A stretch of DNA of 64,000 nt, from contig JAWKSZ010000041.1 in NCBI GenBank assembly GCA_041402045.1, positions 1 to 64,000 of the forward strand, written 5' to 3'. How positions within the stretch are numbered: position 1 is the first letter of the stretch; each line of letters opens with the position of its first letter. The DNA comes from JAGQRJ01 sp041402045 (lineage in GTDB: Bacteria; Planctomycetota; J058). Of the stretch, positions 51,263 through 60,871 are shown piece by piece. The translations under genes and the position numbers were made by a program. The notes below the pieces were generated by a model, which was not told where the DNA came from, did no database searches, and saw only the letters and a list, made by a program, of their open reading frames with translations.

Positions 51263-51787
51263 ATGGGAGCTGAACGCCGGGCCTTTCCTCGCTACCCCGT
51301 CCAGGGTGTGTCGGCGGAGATCACCAACGTGATCGGTCGGGGCTCGCCCACCGCGGGCGCCGCGCTCCTCAACTGGAGCCAGGGCGGGGTGCTGCTTCGT
51401 GTGCCGACCCCCAAGCGCCGCTTCCTCCTGGGGGGGCGCAAGCCCGCCCTCGCCGAGCGCGACCTGCTGGCCTGCACGGTGACCCTGCCCGACGGAGAGC
51501 CCGTCGCGATCAAGGGCGACGTGCGCCGCGTCGAGCCCTCCCAGGACGACCCCCGCTGGCTGGAGGTCGGCCTCGCCGTCGACCGCCAGGCGACGCCGCC
51601 CCAGTTCCTCGTCGCCCTGCGCGCGGCCTTCGAGCCGCGCGGCGAGGGCAGCCCCACCCGCGCCACCGCGCGCCTCGAGCGCTGGTCGAGCCGCACCCGC
51701 TCCGGGGTCGCCCGCCCGAGCGCCGAGGTGCACGCCGAGAGCGAGCGCCTGCGCGCGCCGCGCCGCGGCTCCGCGCGTTTGAACTAA
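51263..51787 (+). CDS. PilZ-domain protein
   Basis: 174 residues from the ATG at 51263 (a GTG 15 bases earlier is in frame; the GGTGGAG before the ATG favours the ATG). Starts GAERRAFPRYPVQGV, close to the start of the PilZ-repeat protein at 6.8 kb (RERREFARHPIAGN), and has NWSQGGVLLRVPTP, so both have the same PilZ subtype. The RxxxR is present but the second c-di-GMP motif DxSxxG is NWSQGG, hence binding is possible but not certain. The C-terminal 55 residues are basic. Confidence 0.82.
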   Translation: MGAERRAFPRYPVQGVSAEITNVIGRGSPTAGAALLNWSQGGVLLRVPTPKRRFLLGGRKPALAERDLLACTVTLPDGEPVAIKGDVRRVEPSQDDPRWLEVGLAVDRQATPPQFLVALRAAFEPRGEGSPTRATARLERWSSRTRSGVARPSAEVHAESERLRAPRRGSARLN

Positions 51788-51994
51788 CTAGAGCTCGACG
51801 TTGGCGACGTAGCAGGGGCGACCGGGGCCGCTGCACTCGTCGACGCACACCAGCACGCCGTCGGGGCCCAGGACCTCCTGGGTGCGGTTGCAGCGGCTGG
51901 GGGTGCTGAGCTCCTGCTCCGGGCGAGGGTCCACCGGGGGCGGGAAGAAGAACGCCTTGTTGGTGAGGTAGCGGCAGTAGTGCGGCGGCTTCAT
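51788..51994 (-). CDS. Small cysteine-containing protein coupled to Mo-hydroxylase genes
   Basis: 68 residues. The ATG overlaps the TGA of the FAD-subunit gene (ATGA), so it is translationally coupled. Starts MKPPHYCRYLTNKAFFFPPP and has five cysteines, three in VCVDECSGPGRPCYVA. No signal peptide. No known family recognised. By position it could be an assembly or electron-transfer accessory of the aldehyde oxidoreductase-type complex. Confidence 0.6.
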   Translation of the reverse strand: MKPPHYCRYLTNKAFFFPPPVDPRPEQELSTPSRCNRTQEVLGPDGVLVCVDECSGPGRPCYVANVEL

Positions 51995-52953
51995 TGGTTC
52001 AGCTCCCGGAGCGCGCGCTCGACCAGGCGTTTCAGGATCACGACCTTGTGCTTGTTCATGGCCAGGGGCGTCGCCTTGGCGACGGTCGCCTCGGCGGCGG
52101 CGGCGATCCGGGTCTCGTCCAGGGCCTTCCCCACCAGCTCGGCCTCGGCCTCCTTGGCGCGGTAGGGCACCGGGGAGACCGCGCCGCACACGATCCGCGC
52201 GGCTTTGACCTTGCCGTCGGCGAGCTCGAGGGCGCACACCACCGAGGCCAGGGCGAAGTCGAAGCTCTGGCGCTCGCGCAGCTCCTTGTAGACCGAGCGC
52301 CGAGTGAGCGCGCTCGGGGTGTAGCGCACGGCCTGGATCAGCTCGCCGTGGGCCAGGGTGTGGTCGGTCCACTTGCCCTGGGCGGGGTTGCCGTAGAGCT
52401 CGGCCACCGGCAGCTCACGGGTGCCCTCGGGGCCGACCACGGTCAGCACCGCGTCGCCGGCGATCAGCGCCGGGGCGAGGTTCGAGGGGTGCGCGCTGGC
52501 GCAGCCGCCCTTGACGAAGATCGCGTGGTAGCGGTTGAAGGCGTCCGGGGCCTGGGCCGAGCACTGGTCGTCGCCGCGCTTGTAGCAGGCGAAGTCGCTG
52601 CCGCGGAAGTAGGCGCAGCGCGTGTACTGGCAGAGGTTCCCGCCCAGGGTCGCGCGGTTGCGGATCTGGGGGGTGGCCGCCTCCGCCGCGGCCTGAGCCA
52701 AGGCGGGGAAGTCCTTGGCCAGGGCCGGGTCCTTGCCGAGCTCGGCCAGGGTCAGGTGCGCGGGCAACACGCCGGCGCCGCCTGGCGTCTTGACCCGGTG
52801 CAGGCTCACCAGGTCCGTGGGCTCGAGCAGGCGCTCCTTGAGCAGGTCCATGAGGTCGAGGCCGGCGCCCTTGGCGTGAGCGTCCGGGCGCTTCTTCAGC
52901 GCCTGGGCCGCGGCCTCGTAGCTCTCGGCGGTGTGGTACGCGAAGCGGTGCAT
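51991..52953 (-). CDS. Molybdenum hydroxylase FAD subunit with extra Fe-S motif (PaoB/YagS-like)
   Basis: 320 residues. FAD-binding part (1-170) with GAGLDLMDLLKERL, ATLGGNLCQ and HPSNLAPALIAGDA, and a CO-dehydrogenase-flavoprotein C-terminal domain (215-320). A cysteine set, LCQYTRCAYFRGSDFACY followed by a Cys 8 residues later, matches the additional [4Fe-4S] of PaoB/YagS. Electron transfer links the Mo and 2Fe-2S subunits. Intact while its two partner genes are frameshifted. Confidence 0.88.
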   Translation of the reverse strand: MHRFAYHTAESYEAAAQALKKRPDAHAKGAGLDLMDLLKERLLEPTDLVSLHRVKTPGGAGVLPAHLTLAELGKDPALAKDFPALAQAAAEAATPQIRNRATLGGNLCQYTRCAYFRGSDFACYKRGDDQCSAQAPDAFNRYHAIFVKGGCASAHPSNLAPALIAGDAVLTVVGPEGTRELPVAELYGNPAQGKWTDHTLAHGELIQAVRYTPSALTRRSVYKELRERQSFDFALASVVCALELADGKVKAARIVCGAVSPVPYRAKEAEAELVGKALDETRIAAAAEATVAKATPLAMNKHKVVILKRLVERALRELNQ

Positions 52954-52954
52954 G

Positions 52955-55105
52955 CTAGACCTCTCCCAAAGCCGCGAGGACCTTGTCGGGTGTGATCGGG
53001 AGCGAGCGCACCCGCGCCCCGATCGCGTTGGCCACGGCGTTGCCGATCGCCCCCGCGGTGGGCACCGCCGGCGGCTCGCCGAGGCTCGACATGCTCGTGG
53101 TGCTGATCCCGTTGGCCACGCTCATGGGGATCGAGACGATCTCGGGCACGTCGAGGGCGCCCACGATCTTGTAGTCGAGCAGGTTGGGATTGAGCATGCA
53201 GCCCGTGCGCCGGTCGAGGTGGCGCTCCTCGAACAGGGCGTAGCTGATCCCCTGGATCACCGCGCCGTTGATCTGGCTGCGCGCGAGCAGCGGGTCCGCC
53301 ACGAGCCCGCAGTCCTGGACCGCGACGACCTTGAGCACGCGCACGAGGCCCGTCTCCACGTCGACCTCGACCTCCGCGAACTGCACGCCCGCGACCTCGG
53401 GGGCGAAGCGCGGGAGCGAGAACAGCTCGCGGTGCCGACCGGTGAGCGCGACGAAGTCGGGCAACAGCCCGCAGGCCTTGGCGAAGGCGGAGTCCGTCGC
53501 CCGCCCACGAGCTTGCCGTCCAGCGGTCGAGGTCTCGGGCGGGAGCTCGAACACCTGGGCCACGCCGTCGATCAGGCGCTGCTTGGCCTCGGCGTAGGCC
53601 CGCCTGGCGCGCGACCGGCCCGATCAGAGGCGCGGTCGTCGAGCCGCCGGAGCCGTGGCGTAGGGGTCGTTGGTGTTCCCGAGCTGGACCTCGATCTGCT
53701 CCGGCCAGCCCGAGCTCTTCGGCGACGCTGAGCGCGAGCACGGTCCGGGTCCCGGTCCCAATGTCCTGGGCGCCCGAGGCCACGAGCACGTGGCCGTCCT
53801 TGCCGATCCGGCAGCGCACCGAGCAGCCGGGCCGCCCGTTGTGCTTCCACTTCGCGGCGACGCCGATCCCGCGCTTGAGCGGGCCCTTCCCCTCGCCGTC
53901 CTTGGTCGCGCCGGCTCCAGCCGATCGCCTCGGCGCCCAGCTCGTACTGCCGCTGGCGCACCGGGTGCGGGTCGTTCTGCTTGCGCAGCTCGAGGGGGTC
54001 CATGCCCAGCTCCGCGGCGAGCTCGTCGATCATGCCCTCCAGCGCGAAGAAGCCCTGGGGGTGCGCCGGCGCGCGGGCGCCCCGCCGCGCCGGCGTTGGT
54101 CAGCGTGGTGCTGGTCGAGCGTGGCCTCGAAGGCGTAGACCGCGGGGTTGACCACGTTGGCGCTGGGCGCCGCGCCGCCCGGCCGTGCCCCAGGTGTACG
54201 CCGGCAGGCCGTCCTTGCTCGCCGAAGGTGCACTTCTGGATCGAGTCCGGGCGGTTGCCGGCGATCAGGTCTCGGCTTGCGCTCGAGCAGCGCGCCGGCA
54301 GGGGCGCTTGGTGGCCTTGGCCGCCTGGCTGGAGCACGTCCCCAGGCGTCGGCGCCGAACTTGGAGCCGAAGCCGCCGCCCATGTGCTCGGTGATCACCG
54401 TCACGTGCTTGGGCTGGATCCCCAGCGCCTGGGCCAGGAGGTGTTCTGGAAGGCGAAGGTCGCCTGGGTCGAGCGTAGCAGGTCGGGTGCTCCTCCCAGC
54501 GGCTGCAGCCGTGGGTCTCAGTCTCGAGTGGGTCTGGACACGGGTGCAGTGCTCGCGCTCGAGCACGACGTCGGCCTTGGCGTGAGCGGCCTCGACCGCG
54601 CGGGTCGCCTGGGTGTCGCGCCGACCTGGATCACGTTGCCCCCGCCGCCGCGCCGGCACGACCTGCGGGCCTTGGGCCCCATGGCCGTCGTCCACCGCGT
54701 GCGAGCAGGACCTTGTAGTCGACATCGAGGGCGGCCAGCGCGTCGCGCAGCTGCTCCTCGCTCTCGGCGGCCACCCCACCAGCGGCTGGCCGGCGTAGAA
54801 CACCTGGTCCGCGAGGACTCGGCCTGAAGCACGCCGGGGAGCGCCTTGACCGCGGCCAGGTTCACCCCGGACCTCGCCCGGGCGTGGGCCGCGCCCAGGA
54901 TCCCGCCGTAGATCGGGTCCTCGAGCGTCGTAGCTGTAACGCGCCTTGCCGCTTGACCTTGGCCCATACGTCGATCCGCGGGCGTCCTTGCCCGACGGCG
55001 AGGGGTGTCGAGGTCCCAGGGCTTCGGGCACGCCCGCGAGACCTGGGCCTCGACCTCGAGCTCGGCCCTCTCGAAGCCCGGGCGCAGCTTCTCGTTGCTC
55101 GATGC
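52955..55105 (-). pseudogene. Molybdenum-binding subunit of aldehyde/xanthine oxidoreductase, frameshifted
   Basis: The last 200 residues (52955-53563) are intact: PEVAGVQFAEVEVDVETGLV, QINGAVIQGISYALFEERHL and ANAIGARVRSLPITPDKVL are classic XdhA/PaoC motifs. Upstream to about 55105, fragments such as LEDPIYGGILGAAHARA, VLQAE, LEREHCTRVQTHSRLE, HMGGGFGSKFGAD and YELGAEAIGW appear in turn in all three frames, needing more than ten shifts. The whole would be about 720 residues, the normal size. The start is approximate. Either error-rich sequence or a dead gene. Confidence 0.75.
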
Positions 55106-55107
55106 AG

Positions 55108-55710
55108 GCCTCCTGCCGCCTGGAACACGTGGGGTAGGTGCGCAACGGCAGAGGTTCCCGACCACGGCGTGCTTGGTCTGCTCGAGGGTCCGGGCGCTTC
55201 ACGTCGCAGGAGCGCGGCGCAGCTCATGAGCATACTTGAGGTGCAGAACCCGCACTGCATGGCGTCGCAGGCCACGAAGGCCTCCTGGATCGGCGCGAGC
55301 TTCTCGTCGCTGCCGATCCCCTCGATCGTGGTCACCTCGGCGCCGGCCACGTCGACCGCCAGCAGCAGGCAGGCGTTGACCGTGGCCCCGTCCAGCCACA
55401 CGGTGCAAGCGCCGCAGGAGCCGCGGTCGCACACCCGCTTGGTGCCGGTCGCGCCGATCCGGTCGCGCAGCGCGTCGAGGAGCGTGACCCGGGGCTCGAC
55501 GGAGAGGGTCGTAGGCTTGCCGTTGAGGGTGAACTTCACCTCGACCGCGTCGGGGCCCAGGGTCGAGATCCCGGCCTCCTGCGGCTTCTTGGGCAGCGCC
55601 CCCTCGGCGTCCTGGGCCTGGGCGCGACGCCCGAGCACTCCGGCAGGCCGCGGCCCCCGCTCCCTTCAACATGGCGCGGCGGGAGACGCCTCGCTCGGGT
55701 TGGGTCGCTG
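55108..55710 (-). pseudogene. 2Fe-2S subunit with TAT signal (PaoA/YagT-like), frameshifted
   Basis: Central part intact: VKFTLNGKPTTLSVEPRVTL, CDRGSCGACTVWLDGATVNAC and CDAMQCGFCTSSMLMSCAAL give seven of eight expected 2Fe-2S cysteines; the last pair, NLCRC, is in another frame near 55150. The N-terminus, GVSRRAMLKGAGAAA, is a twin-arginine signal, followed by a shift near 55645. Order 2Fe-2S, Mo, FAD in transcription differs from paoABC (2Fe-2S, FAD, Mo). A TAT signal puts the enzyme in the periplasm, where it would oxidise aldehydes. Confidence 0.75.
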
Positions 55711-55774
55711 CCCCCGCTTCCTCGACCCGCGATCGTAAGGGATCGCGGGGAGGTCAGGCGAGGGCATGCCGCGG

Positions 55775-56640
55775 TCAATCCTGAGGGACGATCCCGTAGG
55801 TCTGGGTGCCCGGGATCCGCTTGATCCGGTTCTTGTCCTGGAGGGCCTTCCAGACCTCGTCCAGGAACCCGTCGAAGCGGATCCCGATCGCCGAGGGCGG
55901 CCGCCCGAGAGCGCGCCGCCGCCGATCGAGGACTCGTCGTCCTGGCGGTAGGCTTGAGCCGCTTCTTGGGCCGCCTTCAGCGCGCCCAGGCTCTTCGCCC
56001 CGCCTGGGACCATCAGCCCGAGGCTGATCGGTCGCCGTAGCGACCTCCAGCCAGCGATTCTCTCCGGCCGGGCCCCGACAGCGCCGTCGGGAGCGGGACC
56101 GTGGCCGGGCCGGTGTACCCGACAGGAGCGCTCTTCAACCGGTCCATGTAGTGGCGGTAGAAGTAGTCCCCGAAGCCGTAGGGGTGCCGCTCGAGGTCTG
56201 GCTTCGCTGGGCCGACCCAGCCCGCGCAGCGGCGCTCGCCTGCGCTGCAGCGCGCGGCGCACCCGCCTGCTCACCTTGCGCCAGGCTCAGGCCTGTCGCG
56301 GTAGCGGTAGGCGCGGCGCTCGAGGTCTCGCCCCGCGGACTCCAGCGCGCGCCCGAGCCCGAGCTCCACCCGCCAGCGGCTGTCCGCCAGGATCACGTCG
56401 CGCCGTGGGTGTAGTAGAAGCCGACGCTGCACTTTTCTGGGCCCGCGGTTCTTGGAGGCGAGCGCGAAGCCGTGCTGCACGATCAGGGCACGAAGCCCGT
56501 ACACTTGACGGTCTGATTCGGGTCCTGATCGCTGAAGTGGGTGAAGCGGCGGAGCAGACCAGCGGCGGGTATACAGCAGGGCCCTCGAACTCCTCCTTCG
56601 GCAGCTCGGGGCTCACGCTGAAGTCGGAGGGGCCGCGAAC
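55775..56640 (-). pseudogene. Unrecognised gene, heavily frameshifted
   Basis: Minus-strand fragments read sensibly in changing frames: near 56580 SPELPKEEFEGP, near 56370 DSRWRVELGLG, near 56175 PYGFGDYFYRHYMDRLK, near 56090 PVGYTGPATVPLP and finally RFDGFLDEVWKALQDKN with an end at GTQTYGIVPQD and a TGA at 55775. The pieces suggest a protein of about 280 residues. No family identified. Start unknown. Confidence 0.4.
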
Positions 56641-56869
56641 CCCAGGGGCCGGGTTCAGAGCGCCGGGATCGGCGCTCGGCGACGGCAGGAGGGCCTGCGC
56701 TCTACCGACCTCTCCCGGTCGCCGGACACCTCCGCACCCTCCCGGGCCAGACCTAACCCCTTGGGGCCTCAGTCGTCCGACCCGGAAGCGGAGCGACCCG
56801 GGGTGACCCGAGCGAGCCGCAATACCGCCCTGTTGCGCGGGCTAAGTCCCTACGCCACCCTGACCAGCG

Positions 56870-57853
56870 ACATGAAGGGGCCCAGCTTGAGCGACGCGGG
56901 GGAGCTGATCCGCCCGGTCGGACTCGCTCGCTTTCGGCCCTGTGCGCGATCTGCCGGATCCCCAGGCCGGGACCGGGGCGCGCCACCTGCGAGACCTGCG
57001 GCACCTTCCGGCACAGCGCCTGCAGCAACGCGCGCCTGCCTGCGCGCCACCCCCTCCTCCTCCGAGCCGCCTCCGGGACCGGACCTCCACGGGTCGTTCT
57101 TCAGCAGCTTCTTCCGCCGCGGCCAGCCGAAGGAGGTGAAGCCGGTGGCGATCCGGGTGCGCGCGCGCGCGGACGGCGCCCACCGCTGCGCCTACTGCCG
57201 CCGAGCCGCGGATCAGTTCGGCTACCCCTGCCCGCGCTGCAACGCCTGGCTCCACGGCGACTGCTGGCGGGGCCTCGACCCCTCCCCGGGTGCGGGGCAC
57301 GACCTGCAGGGCACCAGGTCCCCGACGACGCCCTCGAGGACCTGGGCCGCGACCGCGACCCCGCGCGCAGGTCCGGAGCCCTGGCCTTGCTCGCCCCTCG
57401 AGCGCCGGCGCCGCGCGTGGGGCCTGCTCCTGCGATCGTGGGCGGGCTCGCCTCCTGCGCCCTGGGCGCGGCGCTGTTCCAGGCCAACTCCGCCCTGGCC
57501 GCCTACGCCTTGACCTTCGCCCTGACGGTCCTGATCCAGGTCCTGGTGTGGCCCGCCGTGCGCTGGGACCGTTGGCGCGCCATGACCCACGACGTGCGCC
57601 GGGTGCTGCGCGACGACCCCCGTGCCCTGCCGACTCTCGGTTCCAGCGTGCCCCAGGGCGGCGTGCTCGCGGATCTCCCCGGTCGACCGCCCCTCACCTG
57701 GGCTACGCGGTGGACGTGCCCTCGCCGCCGTCGCCGGGCCCGGACCTGAGCTTCGCCTGCGAACCGGTCCTGCTCTACGGCTTCGGCGACCGCACCCCAC
57801 CCTTTCCTCGTGCGCACCCTCGACGATCGCTTCTCCCGCTGGTCAGCCTGTGA
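56870..57853 (+). pseudogene. RING-like zinc-finger membrane protein 1, frameshifted
   Basis: In shifting plus-strand frames: LCAICRIP with CETCGTFRHSACSNARL (56935-57035), then RCAYCRRAADQFGYPCPRCN with WLHGDCWRGLD (57180-57280), giving two C/H-rich modules of the cross-brace type. A hydrophobic helical segment follows (57425-57560; SCALGAALFQANSALAAYAL, FALTVLIQVLVWPAV), and then EPVLLYGFGDRTPPF near 57755. The order zinc finger, membrane, C-terminal motif repeats in the next genes. Boundaries are approximate. Confidence 0.5.
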
Positions 57854-57875
57854 GCCGGCCGCGGAGGGCTGAGCC

Positions 57876-58818
57876 GTGGCCGGGTCGAGTCACGGGGAGC
57901 ACCCGCCAACCCGGGCGCTGCGCCTACTGCCACGACGACCTCGGCCGTCGGCCACTGCTGCTCGGCTGCCAGACCTGGATCCACCTCGACTGCTGGCGCG
58001 AGGCGAGGACCTGCCCGACCCGGCTACCCGGCAAGCCTCCGCCTTCCGCGGGAGGAGCGCCCTCGACTCGCCCGCCTCCCCCGGCGCCGCCGCAGCGGAC
58101 GCGAGCACGTGCAGAGCGACCGGGACCTCCTCGCCTGGGTGACGAGGCGCGCTCAAACCCGCGGACCTACTCGGACTGGCGCGGACCATGCCCTTCGTGC
58201 GGCTGCTGGTGAGCTGATCGTCACCCTCGGCGTGGTCGTCGGGGCCTGCGCGGTAGGGCTGCTCATGATCTCAGCCTCCTGCTCGCAGGGGGAGCGCTTC
58301 GCCAAGGAGGTGCTGGTCGGGCTCGCGATCAGCGCGGCCTCCCTCGGCGTCGCTGGGTTCGGGTGGCCTGGCTCCTGCGCTGGCCCGCGGTGGAGACAGC
58401 TCCTGACCACGGCCCAGCCGACGCCCATGCGCATGCGGTGTGGACCGAACGCCAGGCAAGAACACTACCTACCTCGAGCTGCAGGAGCGCCCCGGCCGCT
58501 CCAGCCGACCCCGGAGCGTCCGCCGGAAGATGAAGGTCGGCGGCCTGCTCCCCGCGTTCTGGGTCGCCGAGCGCTGCTCGCGCAAACCGGTGCTGGTCTA
58601 CGGCGCCGAGGACGGCGAGCCTCCGTTCCTGCTCGAGGACGCCGACGGCGCCTGGCCTGATCGATCCGTGAGGAGGCGGGGTCCGCGTCCTGGGGAGTCG
58701 CCGCCAGCCCGGGCGCTGCGCCTCGGCCCGCCGTTCCTGCTCCTGGACGCCCAGGGGAACGTGGCCCTGAAGCCCCCGGGCCTGAGCGTTCACGGACCGC
58801 GGCGCTGGACAGGCTGAG
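57876..58818 (+). pseudogene. RING-like zinc-finger membrane protein 2, frameshifted
   Basis: A GTG at 57876 begins it. GRCAYCHDDLGRRPLLLGCQ with TWIHLDCWREARTCPT (57915-58020) is the most complete zinc-finger copy. A membrane segment follows at about 58205-58370 (VTLGVVVGACAVGLLMISAS), and then KPVLVYGAEDGEPPFLLEDA near 58590-58645. A second, shorter echo of the tail (GPPFLLLDAQGNVALKPP) is found at 58730-58780, so this stretch may be two genes fused by shifts. Confidence 0.5.
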
Positions 58819-58819
58819 G

Positions 58820-59112
58820 GCGTGCGGACCCCGCTCGAGCTCCACCGACGTCGCCGAGGTCCGTGCTGCGGGCGGCGCGCGAGCCCAGGCGCTGCGCCTA
58901 CGCGGCCCGGCCGAGGCCCGCTACACCCGACCCCGCGCGCCCTCGACGCTTGATTCGCCGGCTGCGTCGCGGGGCTGCTTCCCGCCCACTGGCTGCGCCA
59001 GCGCTGCGAGGCGCGGGAGGTCCTGGTCTACGGCTTGGAGGATCGCGAGCCGCCGTTCCTGATCGAGGACCGCGAAGGCCGCCTGGCCCTCGTCGACCCC
59101 GGCTGGCTCTAG
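58820..59112 (+). pseudogene. C-terminal fragment of a third RING-family gene
   Basis: Only the last 50 residues are readable in one frame: LRQRCEAREVLVYGLEDREP, PFLIEDREGRLALVD and PGWL before the TAG at 59110-59112. This is the same tail motif as in the two genes before it. The zinc-finger part is not recognisable upstream. Its stop shares CTAG with the convergent gspJ-like gene. Confidence 0.45.
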
Positions 59113-60455
59113 CCGCCGCCCGGGGGCGGGGGCGGCTGCTGCCCGCCGCCCTGCGGTTGCTGGGGCGGCTCGCCCACGTCGGGGACGACGCTGGTCGAGA
59201 TCCCCACCACCATGGAGTAGCGCGGGGGCGCGAGCTCGACGCCCGCTTCCTGGGCGCGAATCCGCTCGACCTCGTCCAGCATGAGCTCGAGGGTGATCTT
59301 GACCGCGAGGGGCAAGAGCTCGCCCTCGGTCCACTTCTCGTCCCACTCCTTGGTCTTGGGGTTCAGGTACTCGATCGAGAACGACTCGACCTCGCTCAAG
59401 AGCTCGACGTAGTCGCCGCCGGTGAGCGGATCGCCCTCGAGGGCCTCCGCCCGGCGGTAGAGCACGAGGGTCTCGCTCCCCAGGTCGTCGGCGGAGTCGA
59501 CCTTGTAGCCGACCTCGATCAGGCGTGGGACCTTCCCGTCCTCGTCCGGGGGCAGGACCCGGGAGCTGGTCACGAAGCTCAGGGTGTCGGCGGCCTGGCC
59601 GTCCTTCTCGTCGTCCTCGCCCTTGAACGCGACCTTGCCCAGGCCGTAGGCGAACACCCCGCTCAGGTCGCGGCGGATCAGGGTCAGGGCGCCGTAGCCG
59701 CGCTTCTCGTAGCGCAGCTCGAGCTCGACCCGCTCGCTGGCCCCGATCACCGAGAGCAGGATCCCGGCCACCATGGCGAACACCAGCGCGGTGATCGCCA
59801 TGGTCACCATGAGCTCGATCAGGGTGAACCCGCGGCGGTTGTCGAAGGCCTTGCTGAACGCGCCGCGGGAGCTGCGCTTGCCGAAGGCCGCGGAGAAGCT
59901 CCCGCCGCCAGACGTCGCCTTGCCCCCCGAGCCGCCGTCGAAGGCCTGGCTGAAGGCGCCGCCCCCGCGCGCGGGGCGCCGCGGCGCGCGCCGCTCCGGG
60001 GTCCCCGCCTCCGGGGTCGCGGCCTCCGGAGCCTCGTCCTCGTCCTCGTCCTCCTCCTCGCGGCGGCGGCGGGCCGTGGCCCAGGCCGAGCGCAGGCTCA
60101 GGAGCGCGAGCACCCCCGCGCCGATCAGCCGCGTCTGCAGCGAGCCCCCGGTGAAGCGCCGGGGGAGCACGGCGGCCAGGGCGTTGTCCGGGTTCAGGTG
60201 GTCGTAGACCGCGTAGCCCGCGAACAGGAGCGCGAAGAACAGGGTCGCGGCCGCGAACACGTTGATCCCCTGGCGCAGGGTGAACCACGCCAGGGGCGCC
60301 GCGAGCAGCATCAGCCCCGCGGCCACGAGCTTCTCGGGGTGCTCGGGCTCGAGCAGGAGCACGTCGGCGGCGTAGACCAGGCCCACGGCCAGGAGCGCGC
60401 CGCCCACGAGGGTCGAGCGCTGGGGGAGCTTGGGGGGTGCGGCCTTGAACTTCAC
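59109..60455 (-). CDS. gspJ: GspJ-like pseudopilin fused behind a membrane domain
   Basis: 448 residues from GTG. Residues 15-125 contain four hydrophobic helices (for example GGALLAVGLVYAADVLLL and VFAAATLFFALLFAGYAV). A charged linker with three AFSxAF-type repeats (about 166-205) then runs into NRRGFTLIELMVTMAITAL at 207-225, a complete prepilin cleavage and methylation site, and a GspJ-type globular domain (230-440). Pseudopilins normally start with this motif after a short leader. No internal start codon is evident just before it. Overlaps gspI by 4 bases. Confidence 0.82.
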   Translation of the reverse strand: MKFKAAPPKLPQRSTLVGGALLAVGLVYAADVLLLEPEHPEKLVAAGLMLLAAPLAWFTLRQGINVFAAATLFFALLFAGYAVYDHLNPDNALAAVLPRRFTGGSLQTRLIGAGVLALLSLRSAWATARRRREEEDEDEDEAPEAATPEAGTPERRAPRRPARGGGAFSQAFDGGSGGKATSGGGSFSAAFGKRSSRGAFSKAFDNRRGFTLIELMVTMAITALVFAMVAGILLSVIGASERVELELRYEKRGYGALTLIRRDLSGVFAYGLGKVAFKGEDDEKDGQAADTLSFVTSSRVLPPDEDGKVPRLIEVGYKVDSADDLGSETLVLYRRAEALEGDPLTGGDYVELLSEVESFSIEYLNPKTKEWDEKWTEGELLPLAVKITLELMLDEVERIRAQEAGVELAPPRYSMVVGISTSVVPDVGEPPQQPQGGGQQPPPPPGGG

Positions 60456-60871
60456 TTGGGCGGCTTCCGCTCCCAGAGGACGCCCGAGAGCTCGAGCTCG
60501 GAGGTCGTGTCCTCGCCGCCCTCCTCGCCGCCTACCGCCCCCGCGAGCACGGGGAAGGTGACCTTGACCGTGATCACGTTGACCAGCTCGGTCTGGGCCT
60601 CGGCCATGCCCAGGGGCAGCTCCTCGCGGGTCGCCTCCCAGCGGAAGCCGGGGTAGTCCTCGAACTCGCCGTCGCCCTCGGGCTCCTCGAGCCCGGCCAG
60701 GACCTCCTCCAGCTTGCTGCGGCAGAGCTCGCGCGCCGCGCGCCGGTTGATCGAGCTGCTCGCGGCGTCGATCCCGCCGGTGACCGCCGCCTGCAGACCG
60801 AGGAGCGCGGTGACCACGATCGCCACCGCGAACACGACCTCGAGCAGACCGAACCCGCGCTGGAGCCTCAC
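60452..60871 (-). CDS. gspI: GspI-like pseudopilin
   Basis: 139 residues from the GTG at 60871. A short leader MRLQRG is followed by FGLLEVVFAVAIVVTALLGL, a type IV pilin-like N-terminus with Glu at position +5 of the mature form, and a globular domain with LCRSKLEEVLAGL, as in the minor pseudopilin GspI. GspI, J and K form the tip of the type II secretion pseudopilus. Both ends overlap neighbouring genes by 4 bases. Confidence 0.85.
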   Translation of the reverse strand: MRLQRGFGLLEVVFAVAIVVTALLGLQAAVTGGIDAASSSINRRAARELCRSKLEEVLAGLEEPEGDGEFEDYPGFRWEATREELPLGMAEAQTELVNVITVKVTFPVLAGAVGGEEGGEDTTSELELSGVLWERKPPK

